A stretch of 64,000 nt of DNA. It comes from Pseudeuparius sepicola. Lineage: Eukaryota > Arthropoda > Insecta > Coleoptera > Anthribidae. How positions within the stretch are numbered: the first letter of the stretch is position 1; each line of letters opens with the position of its first letter. Shown here piece by piece: positions 11,300 to 24,101 of this stretch. The translations under genes and the position numbers were made by a program. Under the pieces are notes generated by a model, which was not told the origin of the DNA, did no database searches, and saw only the letters and a program-made list of their open reading frames with translations. The stretch spans positions 2,546,225-2,610,224 of the forward strand of contig OY987308.1 in the NCBI GenBank assembly GCA_963920635.1, written 5' to 3'.

Positions 11300-13770
11300 T
11301 GTTATACATCGTTCTCTCTGACAAACGAGACGAAAAGAAGAAAAACTGAGAGGACTCTCTTGTAGAATCCGAGAGACGTTTGAGCTTGCCTTCTCAAAGT
11401 ATTTGCAGTTCGATTTAGACTACAGATATCTCAGGGAATACAGCTTTAAATTGTTTTATGTTGGGGGAAAAGGATACCCTGCATAATAGAAGAAAATATG
11501 CGACAAAAAAAGAACAGAAAATAATTATGAATAATTACACATTTAAGTTACTGGGTGTCAAAATTGGGAATTGTTTCTAAATGTTCATCGAAATTATTTT
11601 ATTCATATTATGCAAAACTGTGTCATTTTTCACATTGACTTTCTTAATCATCTTTCTATAGCACACAGAGTTTAAGTTTTCTGTTTGCAAGTGCCTAAGT
11701 TTAGAGGAATGTATACCGAACTAGTGGGTGGCAAATTGGATTTCGGTGTAAGGATTCTAAATCGGGCAAAAAGTTAAGGAGTTGCGAAAGTTTTAAATAG
11801 CCTATTAATCAATATTGAGTAAACTTTATCCTAAATGGAGAACCCTTTAAATTACCTTAAAACGACACAGGTTTAATTAACGGGGTGTTGTTTGCCTAGG
11901 CTACGTAAGTTTCAAAGCGAAACATTTTTAAAGACCGTTATTGTTACAAAATATTTTATGAAATGAATGCAAGCAAATATACAAATCCGTAAAATCTTCA
12001 TTTTTGGAGATAATCGCATAAACTTTTTTTTGTTTGAAAGGCCTTCAAAAACCGCATCTTCTGACCTTCCTGCCATTTTCAAAATGCAAACCCAGGGCCG
12101 GCTGCGATTTTTTATAGACCCGATTTTCACGAAAACCATTTAGCAATTTTTTTTATTTAAAATCACAACGTTAATCAGAACACTACAAAACCCCCCATAT
12201 ACCAAATTTGAACAAAAAATATACAGGGAGTTCCATTCTGTAGGGTGTCAAAGTTGAGCAAAATAGGAATTTTAGAGATATCTGGCGAGTCACGTGTGCC
12301 ATAGAATCCCTTCAAAACAGTTAAATGGTCAACAGAACCACTCAAAAGGTTGGTGTGAAAAGATTTGCTACAAAAATATACAGGGTATTTTTCTCTGAGC
12401 CATCTCAAAATTCTGAATTTTTATTAAACTTTCTACTAGTCAGGAGTGCTTTGGAATCATTGAAAAAATATTAATAAACACGAAAGTAATTAATTTCTTT
12501 ATAAAATGCCAACCAGCAAATAAAAATAATTTAAATTATTGCACCTTTCTCAACAAAGTCACTGTCTAAGATGATAATTTTCTGTGCGTTTCCTGTTGTG
12601 ACACACCAGCCACCTTAACTGATATGGACTTACTGAGTGGCAGGCTTCTGTATTTTTTAGATTTAGTTCGTTTATAGTGTGTGGAGCCTTTAGATATACT
12701 CGATTTTTGACCCGTATAAAGTTCAAAAAATGAGATGACACAGATAAGAACACTCTGTATCTTTTCTATTGGACCTTTGCACACCAACACCTTGAGTGGT
12801 CCCATTGACCATTCAACTGTTTTGAGGGGATTCCATGGCACTCTTGACTCGGCAGATGCCTTTAAAATTCCTATTTTGCTCAACTTTAACTCCCTGCAGA
12901 ATGAAACTCCCTGTATATTTTTTATTCAAATTTGGTGTATAGGGGTCTTGGGGTGTTCTGATTAACGTTGTGGGGTCAGAATTTAAATAAAAAAATCGCT
13001 AAATGGTTTTTGTGAAAATCGGGGGTATAAAAAAATCGCAGCCGGCTCTGGATTTGCATTTTGAAAATGGCAGGAAGGTGAAAAGAAGCGGTTTTTGAAG
13101 GCCTTTCAAACAAAAAAGAGTTTAGGCGGTTATCTGCAAAAATGAATATTTTACGGATTTGTACAGTTTTAAAGTTGGACACCGTGTATGTTTAAAAAAA
13201 TGCTTTTAAAATATCATTTGAATTAGCGTCCTTTCAACTGGTTGACCAAATTTTCCAACTATGTCGAAAGATTTCACATAATAGGAGCATAATATTTTAT
13301 TCAAGTATACTGTAATTTTAAGTTACTATAAACAAAATCTACTTATAAAAACTTTGCTATAATATGATAAAATTGCGAAATACTGACTGAAAAGTTCTTG
13401 CCGTGAAAAGAATATAAATCTCAATAAATATCCTATTTTTGGAAAACAACAATGAAATTGAGACATGATCATGACCAATCTTGGTCTTACTCCACTCAGT
13501 CTGCCAATAGAACTCACATTTTTAAAGACATCTGTATGTTAGTATTAGTTTCTCTGAAGTGCATTGAACTCGAATGCTTGTGTAGATTAGCAACTTACTA
13601 ATATCACAAAATGCTGCGTCCGAAAACACAACCATCCGCCTCAATTCTCCATGCAGTTGGTAGCTTATGATCTCAACTTGTTTGGGTATACACTTGAATA
13701 TTTTTTGTGCAGTCAGACTGAATTTTCCTCAAAAGAAGCCTCGCAGAATCGAACTTTGTGCCATTTGCGT
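11300..13770 (+). repeat. Tandem duplication, copy B
   Basis: Second copy of the unit at 8578. It lacks the Penelope insertion (13530-13545 runs straight through that site) but carries its own insertion at 11980-13186. Landmarks shared with copy A include the segment starting at 11300 / 8578 and the closing part 13545-13760 / 11085-11280. Confidence 0.75.
11980..13186. mobile_element. Foldback element inside copy B
   Basis: Arms about 11980-12420 and 12730-13186 are inverted copies. The right end is GGTGTCCAAC-type (minus: CACGGTGTCCAAC) followed by TA; the left end has lost roughly its first 30 bp. Copy A gives the empty site. No coding sequence; translated frames are shadows. Confidence 0.7.
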
Positions 13771-14487
13771 TGTCTAGATTGCACTCCTGTATACATTTAT
13801 CATTCCAATGCAACTACACATCTGCATCGATGCACCGAACCCACCCCACACGAAAACCTAATTAAATATTAAGCGCCTGAGTGTTGGAGGGGGAACGTAA
13901 GCCCAGAATTCGGCTCCCAGTCGCTGCTTAGCATACTGAATATTCATAACCTCTAAACCTCTATTAATATCTACTTTTCGAGGCGGCGGCGAAGCTGAGC
14001 ACTCTTTTAATTAAAGTCTAAATGAGGGCGGGAATTTCGGCGATAAGAATGCGAAAGTTAACTAGTTTTGATCTGAAATATTTAGTTTTCACTAACGAGG
14101 AAAATGCGAATAAAAATTTTGTTTAAAATTCCAACCTTAGCATCCAAGTTAACTCGACGCTCCTGGTTGAAAGCAAGATGAAGATGAATTCTGGAGAATG
14201 TTGTTGCCATCATTCAATTTTAACTGAAGAAATAACAAACGCTTACTTCTCATCTGCATTATCGGTGTTGTCAATGTTGATTTTTCAATTGGTATGCGTC
14301 ATAACACATGGAACACCTTGGGACAATTTACTTAGGGTCTTCTTGTGAGTTTTCGTACACACGTTTCTCGCAATTTTTAAATGATACGAGAAAATTTATA
14401 CCGGTGACACTGCCAAATCAGTTGTAACGATGTCTGCACCGCGATCACGTATTGCACCTCTCGGTTATGATTGTTTACTGGCTACTA
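13771..14487. other. No gene seen
   Basis: Unique-looking sequence with a somewhat GC-richer patch at 13870-14040. Nothing recognisable as coding or RNA. Confidence 0.4.
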
Positions 14488-14957
14488 TAGTAAGGGCAGA
14501 ATGTAAAGGCGAAGTCGGCAATAAATCATCAAAGAGAGAGCGCTATATCTATTGCTTTACTTGCACTCGCACAATTACACTCATGTCTCCTCCTCCAATT
14601 TGTATTCAACGTACGTCTTAAAGTTCACTAAGCACCTTTCATGAAAGGAAGAGAGATAGAAAACCTAGTACTTGTCTTGTATTACTAGTTGATTGTTTAA
14701 GGCAGGCAGGGTCGGCCTAGAATAAATTATTGCTTTACTACCTGATGTGAACGGACGGATTAAAAATTTGTACTTAGGTACCTGTTGTAACTTAAGAAGA
14801 TAATTTAGACTGGCAATTAAAAGATAATGACCCTGAAATTCAAAGTAGGTCTTAGGTATTTAAATAATAGTTAGGCAAAATATATATATATTTTTATTTT
14901 TAGTTACAAATTAAATATCAACATAAATTAAACTTTACATAGTCAGAAGTCAGTATA

Positions 14958-15680
14958 CAGGGTGTTCGAAAAATAGACGGAGATATTTTAGAGGGTGATT
15001 CCCTGTTAAGAAATATGAAAAAAAGTTTCTATAAACATGGGTCCGGAAATGCAGAGTTTTCAAGATACAGGATGTTAAATATATTGCATGTCACTGGACA
15101 AAATTGGTTTATCAATTTTTGCAAAAAAAATCACAAGTGCCTTGGAAAACAAATAATCAAAAGCATTTCTAGGAAAGAGTGTTATTGCAACTTTTCCAAT
15201 ATCATAACATAAAGTACACTACAACCAATTTTGTCCAGTGACATGCAATAAAACGGTTTTTATTTTTTTTTTCTCGAAAACGAAGTGAGATAGGAAAACA
15301 ATACAAGAGGGAAAGAAGTTGTATTTTTAGATGCTTAATCAAACAAAAAATATTAAAGTTACAAAAAAGGTAGTGGCGTACATTTTTTTGATAATAATAT
15401 TCGCTAAGGTGCCCCCCGGGACGCCACTGGACTTAATAAATTTAATCTAGTTAGGGCGAAATTAGCCTCTTAACACAACAAATAAGATTGCCAAATTTCA
15501 ACAGAATCGAGTAAATAATTTTTAAGACATTAATAATTTCATGTTTTATTTTTTTTTATTTAACATCCTGTATCTTGAAAACTCTGCATTTCCGGACCCA
15601 TGTTTATAGAAACTTTTTTTCATATTTCTTAACAGGGAATCACCCTCTAAAATATCTCCGTCTATTTTTCGAACACCCTG
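14958..15680. mobile_element. Foldback MITE nested in the Tc1/mariner element
   Basis: Ends CAGGGTGTTCGAAAAATAG in inverted orientation with TA on each side; arms pair over about 120 bp. A second inner palindrome, starting ATTGCATGTCACTGG, pairs 15082-15110 with 15217-15250. Non-coding. Confidence 0.85.
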
Positions 15681-15834
15681 TATACATAATAAATAAATAA
15701 TAATAATATACATTTAATTCGTTATGAATTTCAGTCAGAATATAAAATACTATCATCCGTATATGAATCATCATTTAAATTAATAATAATTGGGTCTATG
15801 TCAACGTCCAATCTTTTTCTTTTTCCCAATAATC

Positions 15835-16198
15835 CTAAATAACGTTCTGGGTGTGTTTTATACAACTGGGCCAGTTTTCTTTAGTGACTTCCTGGAGAGG
15901 AAAATAAATTGGATGTATATTGTCGTAGAAATTGAACTCTTTTCGATGCTATATCTGGCTTTTCTATTAAGTATTGTCTTCCATCGTTTATTTTGTACTT
16001 AAATCCAAGATTCCTTAAAATTACACTTAACGTTGATTTGCTGCAGCTCAAAATTCCCTTTTTTTCCAGTTCTTCGCATATTTTTTCCCTAGTTAAGTGT
16101 TGCTTGTTAGTTGTCATAAATCAAACTTCTCGTTTCTCCTTACCCGATTCTGTCAATTCTTTAGTTTTCGGGAATGCTTTACTTTTAGTGTCTACCAT
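15835..16198 (-). pseudogene. Tc1/mariner (IS630-type) transposase, middle deleted
   Basis: Reads from an ATG at 16198 (MVDTKSK...), then after a frame change through a helix-turn-helix stretch with STLSVILRNLGFKYK, then IEKPDIASKRVQFLRQ, a block typical of DDE transposases of this class just before the catalytic domain. The sequence then jumps to EVTKENWPSCIKHTQNVI and a stop, a C-terminal tail. The whole catalytic D-D-D/E core is therefore gone, and at least two frame changes are present. It cannot encode an active enzyme. Confidence 0.7.
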
Positions 16199-16584
16199 TT
16201 TAATATGTTTACCTAATGCCTTCTAGTCTAATTCGTGAAATGGTCCTTGTACTAATCTGTAACGGCTACGATGCACTTGAAGCACCGATAAATTTTCACG
16301 TGTGTTCTCTTTTTTTTCTTAGAAATATTTCACCACATTTAATATTAATTTTCTTCTTTATATTATTATATTATATTTAATTACTGCCCTGTTTTATAGG
16401 CGTACTCCCATTTGAATATATTATCTTTATTAACAGAGGAGGACAGAGCAATAAAAAGTGGGTTTTGCGGTTCTTTAAGCCGAACCCCTTGCTCCAAAAC
16501 ATAAGGGAGAGCAGGTAGGAAAATCATAGCCCATCTCTCTCGATTTTATGACCGACTTCGCCTTTACATTCTGCCCTTACTATA

Positions 16585-17220
16585 GCAAGTCTAATAATAC
16601 ACTAGACAAGAGGTGCGGCGTTCTCGGAATAAGAGTCGAACACTGTCTACAAGCGCAATCTAGTGGCAGAAGCAGCAACCTCTCTGATATTGTGTATTCC
16701 GCACTTATTACTAATCCCTCTCACTTCTCTAAAAGATGTTTGTTCGTATGTATGTTTTGATTCTTCTTTTGATTGGCTAGAGCGCGCCGTTTCCGATATT
16801 TTATCTTCAACTTTGTCTTGTTACTTTATTTCAGGACGAAGAGAGAGAGATCCGGTCTCCAAAAAATTCTCCAGAGTATTTTCTCTGGCAAATTTATATT
16901 CTCAAAATTCACCTTCAGCGCAACGATCTATAAAGTCCACACGCTGCACCCACAGGTGTTCCTCAATTAACCGCTCCGTAATTCACACCTGGCCCGTCGT
17001 TTAATTAAATTTATGGCGCAATTTTCGCTCTTAATTGCCTCTAATTGTCTAAAGAGGGCGCCTGTGGGGGTCGAACCAACGACACCGTTTCCGTGACAAT
17101 AACGCCTCGATGGTAATCAACGCTGTCGCGCATATAATCACAACTCGTGTTGAATTCGGCCAAAAACTCGATGTGTACAAGTGTCACGGTAAATGGTAGT
17201 CATGATTTACATTAAATATC
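16585..17220. other. No gene seen
   Basis: Unique-looking, slightly GC-richer sequence. A minus-strand GGTTCGACCCC near 17068 resembles a Pol III B box, but no matching A box or cloverleaf is present. Confidence 0.4.
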
Positions 17221-19013
17221 AAAGAGGTTTCACGTGGAAAAGTAGTTTAAGGTACAGGAAATAAAGTTAAACAAACCCCTTTAGAAATTGAATCATTATG
17301 AACACTTCTTAATTAAATCTAAAGTTCTTGTCACTCTTTACCAGCCCCTCTTGAAACAGTAAAGCTTGTGAAGCAGCCAGTTTTAATATTTCCTTTACTA
17401 GAACTGTGCTATTAAAATAATATAAAACGCGACGAGAATACGTCATCTATTTGCAACACTTACGAAGTGGGAAGCTACGTCGATTAGGGTAGCATGACTC
17501 AGGCGCTGCCGCTAAGCTCATTATCTTGAGCAAGGGGGATTCGACGATTGCCCAGGAATTTTTATTTCCCCATGTCGACGTGTCCCGGCGAAGGGCGTGT
17601 TTTCCCTCCCAATAAAAAGCAACGAAAAGAAATGACACACAATTTACTCTGCTGGTAATAAAATTGGAGAATTGACTCGATCGCAAGGTATAACGAAGAG
17701 AAAATACCGCGGAAGGACTCCAAAAAAGAGACCAATAACAAATGTTGAAATAATATCAATGGATACATTCACACTTTAGCAGGATATACATTCGGAAGTG
17801 TCTAAGTAGAACATTTTTGTCCCATTAAACAAAAAGAAAATCTTCTTCGCCCGACGTCATTAAGTCGACGAGAATAAGCGATTAAAGGCATTACCCAGTA
17901 ACCGAACGAAGGAAAAATTCGATGTCGACAATGGGAATTCAATCGGTTTTTCTACAGTTCGCTGGTTCCATCTAAATAAGGCGAACCCATTCTCCGATAC
18001 TTTCAGATTCATTTGAGAGGGATTTCCATTCATTCCTTTGTGCATGGCATTTTCTAAAGGCAGAGTTAAAGCTACTTCGGAAGTGCAACAACAATTTCTG
18101 AAAGGAAGGATCATGCTTGCTGTGTGGTATTTTATAAAATGTCATCTCATATTATGAGGGTTCTGATGGACATTTCCATATACGAAAAGAAAAGTTTATG
18201 AAACTTAATGTTTGTAAGTCTAAATTCTGTGTGCAATGAAGACAAACGAAATGAGTTTCCTGATAATTTCTTTTTTCAATAAAAAATCATACAGAATTAC
18301 AATGATAAAAGGATTTTATTTATTTCAACCTATGTTGTAAACCGTTTAAGCCGACCAGGTTTTTACCATTAAATCGGCTTCGACATTTTCAAATGCCGGC
18401 ATTGTGAGTCGCGCCATTCAAATGTTTTGAGAGAACGGAAACGAAAGAGCGATTTATGTCGCACTCCTGGTGAAATCGACACGCGATTTTCTATTTGACG
18501 CTTCCAATTTCCTGTGGAAAACGATGCCATTAATTTAATTTTCCTGTGTAGGTGTAGCAATGACAGCGACGCGAACGTAAAATTGTCGGGATAAAATGAA
18601 ACACGACGGTCCCGAAAAATTACAGGGCTATCGAGTTGTACTGAATGCGGCGGAACCGATCAAACAGTTTTGGGTTATCGAAGGTATACAGAGAAAAACT
18701 AATTCAGCAGTAAATACCATTTTACATTCATTAAGTTTTTCTTTTTCCTCAACCGAAACTTCAAAAGAACCGACCGTTTCTGATATCGACCTTCAGTGGT
18801 GTTATTCTAGAGGGGTGATCTTTAAGTGTACCTCAGCTAATCCAAGGAAGACGTGAGGCGATAGTCATTTTTTACGTGATATTTCGGAATTAATTCTATC
18901 GCTTTTGTATAAAAATTGTTATAGCTCCAAAAATACAAGCTGCAGTGTCAAAATATGGAATGTATCTTTATCTCCTTGAATATGGTTCTTGCAATTTATG
19001 TTTGCCGTTCGTT
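17221..19013 (+). repeat. Tandem duplication, 1.79-kb unit 1
   Basis: Repeated directly by 19014-20790 with an offset of about 1787 bp. The central part (about 17343-18615) differs from its partner at only a handful of positions, while the edges differ far more. Frames inside it are AT-poor in places but show no domain, so it looks like host non-coding sequence. Confidence 0.9.
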
Positions 19014-20790
19014 AAGGCTTCACGTGAAGTGTAGTTTAAGGTATAGGAAGTAAAGTTAAACAAACCCCTTAGAAACTGAATCGTTATGAACACTTCTTAA
19101 TGAAATCTAATGTTCTGTCACTCTTTACCGGGCCCTCTTGAAACAGTAAAGCTTGTGAAGCAGCCAGTTTTAATATTTCCTTTACTAGAACTGTGCTATT
19201 AAAATAATATAAAACGCGACGAGAATACGTCATCTATTTGCAACACCTACGAAGTGGGAAGCTACGTCGATTAGGGTAGCATGACTCAGGCGCTGCCGCT
19301 AAGCTCATTATCTTGAGCAAGGGGGATTCGACGATTGCCCAGGAATTTTTATTTCCCCATGTCGACGTGTCCCGGCGAAGGGCGTGTTTTCCCTCCCAAT
19401 AAAAAGCAACGAAAAGAAATGACACACAATTTACTCTGCTGGTAATAAAATTGGAGAATTGACTCGATCGCAAGGTATAACGAAGAGAAAATACCGCGGA
19501 AGGACTCCAAAAAAGAGACCAATAACAAATGTTGAAATAATATCAATGGATACATTCACACTTTAGCAGGATATACATTCGGAAGTGTCTAAGTAGAACA
19601 TTTTTGTCCCATTAAACAAAAAGAAAATCTTCTTCGCCCGACGTCATTAAGTCGACGAGAATAAGCGATTAAAGGCATTACCCAGTAACCGAACGAAGGA
19701 AAAATTCGATGTCGACAATGGGAATTCAATCAGTTTTTCTACAGTTCGCTGGTTCCATCTAAATAAGGCGAACCCATTCTCCGATACTTTCAGATTCATT
19801 TGAGAGGGATTTCCATTCATTCCTTTGTGCATGGCATTTTCTAAAGGCAGAGTTAAAGCTACTTCGGAAGTGCAACAACAATTTCTGAAAGGAAGGATCA
19901 TGCTTGCTGTGTGGTATTTTATAAAATGTCATCTCATATTATGAGGGTTCTGATGGACATTTCCATATACGAAAAGAAAAGTTTATGAAACTTAATGTTT
20001 GTAAGTCTAAATTCTGTGTGCAATGAAGACAAACGAAATGAGTTTCCTGATAATTTCTTTTTTCAATAAAAAATCATACAGAATTACAATGATAAAAGGA
20101 TTTTATTTATTTCAACCTATGTTGTAAACCGTTTAAGCCGACCAGGTTTTTACCATTAAATCGGCTTCGACATTTTCAAATGCCGGCATTGTGAGTCGCG
20201 CCATTCAAATGTTTTGAGAGAACGGAAACGAAAGAGCGATTTATGTCGCACTCCTGGTGAAATCGACACGCGATTTTCTATTTGACGCTTCCAATTTCCT
20301 GTGGAAAACGATGCCATTAATTTAATTTTCCTGTGTAGGTGTAGCAATGACAGCGACGCGAACGTAAAATTGTCGGGATAAAATGAAACACGTCGGTCCC
20401 GAAAAATTACAGGGCTATCGAATGTGGCGAAACCTATCAAACAGTTTTGAGTTAACGGAGGTATATAGAGAAAAACTAATTCAGCAGTAAATACCATTTT
20501 ACATTCATTAGGTTTTTCTTTCTCCCCAACCGAAACTTCAAAAGAACCGACCGTTCCTGATATCGACCTTTCGTGGCGTTATTCTAGAGGGGTGAGCTTC
20601 AAGGGTACGTCAGCTAATCAAGGGAGGGGTGTGGCTATAGTCATTTGTTCTACGTGATGTTCCAGAATAAATTCTACAATTTTTGTATAAGAAAATCTAG
20701 CTCCAAAAATACAGGCTGCAGTGATACCTCAAAATATGGAATACACCCTTATCTCATTAGATAGCGTCCCTGATATTTATGCTTGCCGTT
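19014..20790 (+). repeat. Tandem duplication, unit 2
   Basis: Partner of 17221-19013. After about 20405 it diverges from unit 1 with substitutions and small deletions; before about 19130 it also diverges. The duplicated short frames are identical only because the DNA is. Confidence 0.9.
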
Positions 20791-21330
20791 CGTTGGTCGC
20801 AACCAACTTCTTAGTATTTCCTCGTGCGCTGGTGTAAAACACTGGAAATCCTCAATCCTACCAATAATAGGAAGCAATTTTCCGTCACTTTGAAATATTC
20901 CTTTGAGCAAATAAAAATGGGTACCCAATCGTATTATATCCATGGGAAATTGCGATTGCTTTTATTTAAGTATCGCTATAATGCAGTCTTCCATTTCTAT
21001 CAAATATCCTCAGAGCTCTATGGAATATTGAAAAATTCGGTAGCGGGAACGTTCAGTTTTACTGCCTTATGAAAATCGAACAACTACAAACTAAAGTGTA
21101 CCCTGTTGGGAATATAAGGAGATTGCCTAGAGTAGGACGTATAAAGATAGAGACTATTTTGTTTGTTATTGCTTATTTTTTATTGGCTCGAATTTATAGG
21201 GAGAAATGGGTGCGTTCTATTTTATGCGGATATCATAACATACTTAAGTAAATCTGAACTTTTCAAACGACCATATGGAAAATTCTACACAAAATTACTC
21301 AGTAGGTATATTTCCTAATAGACCGTCCTA
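20791..21330. other. No gene seen
   Basis: AT-rich unique-looking sequence; no recognisable element or gene. Confidence 0.4.
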
Positions 21331-21332
21331 TA

Positions 21333-22613
21333 CAGGGTGTCCCGAAATTAGCCTGCCATAATTTACCAGCGTATTCTACGACGTAAAAAATGAAAAAAGT
21401 TCCTATAGACATGGCCTCTAATGAGATTTGACATTTGCCGAGGTAGCGATAGTTAGACATTTTTAATCATAGGCGTCCTAAATGGGGGGGTTAAGGGGTT
21501 AAAAATGCCCTAAATTTTTTGTGTGTGCTTTTTCCCCAAATTTATTACGAAATTATTAAATTTCAGGGTATTCTACGAAAAAATGATGCTCTTGTTGAAC
21601 TTTGATAGCGTACACCGTTTTCGAGTAAAATCGTATTGAAATTTTTTTGCAGAGGGCCATGAAAATGCGTATTAGAAATTAGCCTGCGATATTTTACCAG
21701 CTTGTTCTGCGACCCAAAAAAATGTAAAAGTTCCTATAAACATGGCCTCAAAAATGCCCCCTAAGAGGGCTATAGCTCCCGAAATGGACACTTTGGCAAA
21801 CGGTTTTTTCTAAATATTTCCAGAACGAGCAAAGATAAAATTCTGACATTTGGTATGCGACATACCTGGGAGAATAAATCATGAAAAAAGCGCACAAAAA
21901 AATTTGCGATATTTTTAACCCCTTGAACCCCCTTATTTGGGACGCCTATGACGAAGAATGTCAAACTATCTCTACCTGGGTAAACGTCAAATCTCACAGG
22001 TATATCACACACCAAATTTCATAATTTTATCTTTGTTCGTTCTGGAAATATTTAGAAAAAACCGTTTGCTAAAGTGTCCATTTCGGGGGCTATAGCCCCC
22101 TTAGGGGACTTTTTTACCAAAAAAGGTGGTGATAAATTATGGCAAGCCAATTTCTAATAGGCATTTTCATGGCACTCTGTAAAAAATTTTCAAAACGAGT
22201 TTACTCGAAATTGATGCATGCTATCGAAGTTCAACAAGAGCACCTTTTCTTCGTAGAATACCTTCAACTTTCATAATTTCGCAAGAAATCTGGAAAAAAG
22301 TATACAAAAAAATTTTGGGGTAATTTTAACTCCTGAACCTCCCCATTTGGGACGCCTATGATTAAGAATGTCTAAGTATCGCTACCTCGGTAAATGTCAA
22401 ATCTTACAGGTACATCACATACCAAATTTCATAATTTTATCTTTGTTCGTTCTGGAAATATTTATAGAAACCCGTTTTTGAAACTGCCCCTTTCGGGGGC
22501 TATAGCCCCATTAGGGGGCATTTTTGAGGCCATGTTTATAGGAACTTTTTTAATTTTTTTTAGGTCATAGAACACGCTGGTAAATTATGGCAGGCTAATT
22601 TCGGGACACCCTG
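21333..22613. mobile_element. Foldback MITE, 1.28 kb
   Basis: Ends CAGGGTGTCCCGAAATTAG in inverted orientation, flanked by TA. Inner modules (a CATGGCC segment, GGGGCTATAG, and CCTATGAtTAAGAATGTC) appear more than once in both orientations, so the arms have themselves been duplicated. Non-coding. Confidence 0.85.
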
Positions 22614-22621
22614 TATAATAT

Positions 22622-23203
22622 ACACTTAAGAGTGAAACAACCCTATAACTATAACCGACCAGAACGAAATTTTTACCAAAGGTAGATGGCATTGTTGCCT
22701 ACTTATTTCCAAAAAATGTGTTGCCTACTCCAAAGTCGAAGGCACCTGCGATGCCACAATTGAGGCTAAAAATCCGAAAGTTATATTAGGCATTTTTTTT
22801 CAAAAAAATTTACTAGAAAAAGTTGTTCAGAATCAATTAAGAACCCTAAATACAAAATTTTGTCAAAATAAAAAAAAATATTAAATTAATAAAATTAAAG
22901 TAAAAATTTAAAATTTAAATTTTTTAAATTTGTTTTGTAGCTTTTATTTTAAAATAATTACTTTATGAAAACAACTTGCCTTCAAAACTTCCATGGCACA
23001 CTTTTCTAAACGCAGAAAATTATTAAATTGCTGTTTTTGGAATTTAATTTCTTTAAATTAATATTTTTTTATTCTGACAAAATTTTGGATTTAGGGTTCT
23101 GAATCGATTCTGAACAACTTTTTCCTTTGGTAAAAATTTCGTTCTGGTCGGTTAAAAATTAAAGAAGTTATAGGGTTGTTTCACTCTTATGTGAGACACT
23201 CTG
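22622..23203. mobile_element. Foldback MITE, left tip missing
   Basis: Left arm AAGAGTGAAACAACCC pairs with the right arm, whose outer end reads CAGAGTGTCTCACATAAG on the minus strand and is followed by TA. The left copy has lost about 12 bp of its tip. Long AT-rich interior. Confidence 0.75.
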
Positions 23204-23589
23204 TATATACAGGGTTATTGGTAATTCGATGCATTCCTTTGGAGATGTGATAGGGGAGGAGGTAAGGAGTAAATTTAATCCTAATATGCATTATGTAAAA
23301 CTCAATAGTTTTTGAGATACTCAATTTTTCTTAAATTTACTCCTTAACTCCTCCCCTATCACATCTCCAAAGGAATGTATCGAATTACGAATAACCACGG
23401 GCGTAGCCAGGATTTAGTTTTTGGGGGGGGGGGGTTTAGTTTGAGAAGTAAATTAAACAACAAAAATATACTTACATGAAATTTAATATCTATATATTCA
23501 TCCGAAAAACTACGACATATTTATAAAGTTCTTAACTTTAAATGAAATGGATAAATTAATTTCGTTCCTCTGCGCTAAATCTAAAACCA

Positions 23590-23893
23590 TTAAAGAAGAA
23601 ATCTTCGGATTTTTCTTTTAAATATATCCACTACTTCATCTGCATGAATTTCTGTTCCATAGTGAATGTTCATTAGAGCCAAACCATTAAGTCTGTTTTC
23701 ACTTGTAGTGTTTCGTAAATAGTTTTTCAGTCTCCTTAGGCTCGAGAAAGACCTTTCTGGGGTAGCAGTGGATACAGGAAAGGTAGCCAAGATTTGTAGT
23801 AATGTGTAAATACCTATTAGGATAAAGGTTTTTATCGCACATATCTAGGCATTCCAAACTAGATTTCGGGGTAGGCAGTCTTCTTATCATCAT
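23590..23893 (-). pseudogene. hAT transposase C-terminal dimerisation domain, frameshifted
   Basis: Contains STATPERSFSSLRRLKNYL and NGLALMNIHYG, the conserved hAT C-terminal dimerisation motif. A few extra bases near 23811-23820 shift the frame between CDKNLYPN and this block compared with the copy at 34012-34389, where it is continuous. Broken copy. Confidence 0.8.
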
Positions 23894-24101
23894 GCAAGGT
23901 AGCTGAAGCTTTGATAGCTAAATCCAAATTTGTTTCTTTATTAGAAACCCCTAGACCTTGACTACACCACTTTTTCCAGTAGTCCATACCTTTAAGTTTA
24001 TCACCCTTCCTTTTTTTCCCCTCCATTTTTCGACAGTAATAATGATTCACGTATCTATCCTTAACAAGGTCATCGAATAACAGCGCACTAAAATTACTCA
24101 C
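23859..24101 (-). pseudogene. hAT family 1 N-terminal open frame
   Basis: 80 codons starting MSNFSALLFDD, lysine-rich in the middle (KMEGKKRKGDK). It overlaps the C-terminal frame by about 35 bp in another phase, so the internal deletion that made this element joined the two parts out of frame. No domain recognised in it. Confidence 0.5.

Larger units (their letters stand above)
14488..16582 (-). mobile_element. Tc1/mariner-type element, internally deleted
   Basis: 31-bp terminal inverted repeats (14488-14518 and 16552-16582) begin TAGTAAGGGCAGAATG and are flanked by TA. A transposase relic lies on the minus strand near the right end. A separate foldback MITE (14958-15680) is inserted in the left half. 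The ends, TA duplication and protein relic agree with one another. Confidence 0.75.

Noticed and set aside
17060..17110. tRNA gene on the minus strand
   Set aside because: A B-box-like GGTTCGACCCC is present, but no A box, no anticodon arm and no acceptor pairing.
17447..19901. Repeated 63-84-codon frames in the 17-20 kb duplication
   Set aside because: Identical only because the DNA is duplicated; overlapping frames in several phases and no recognisable domain.
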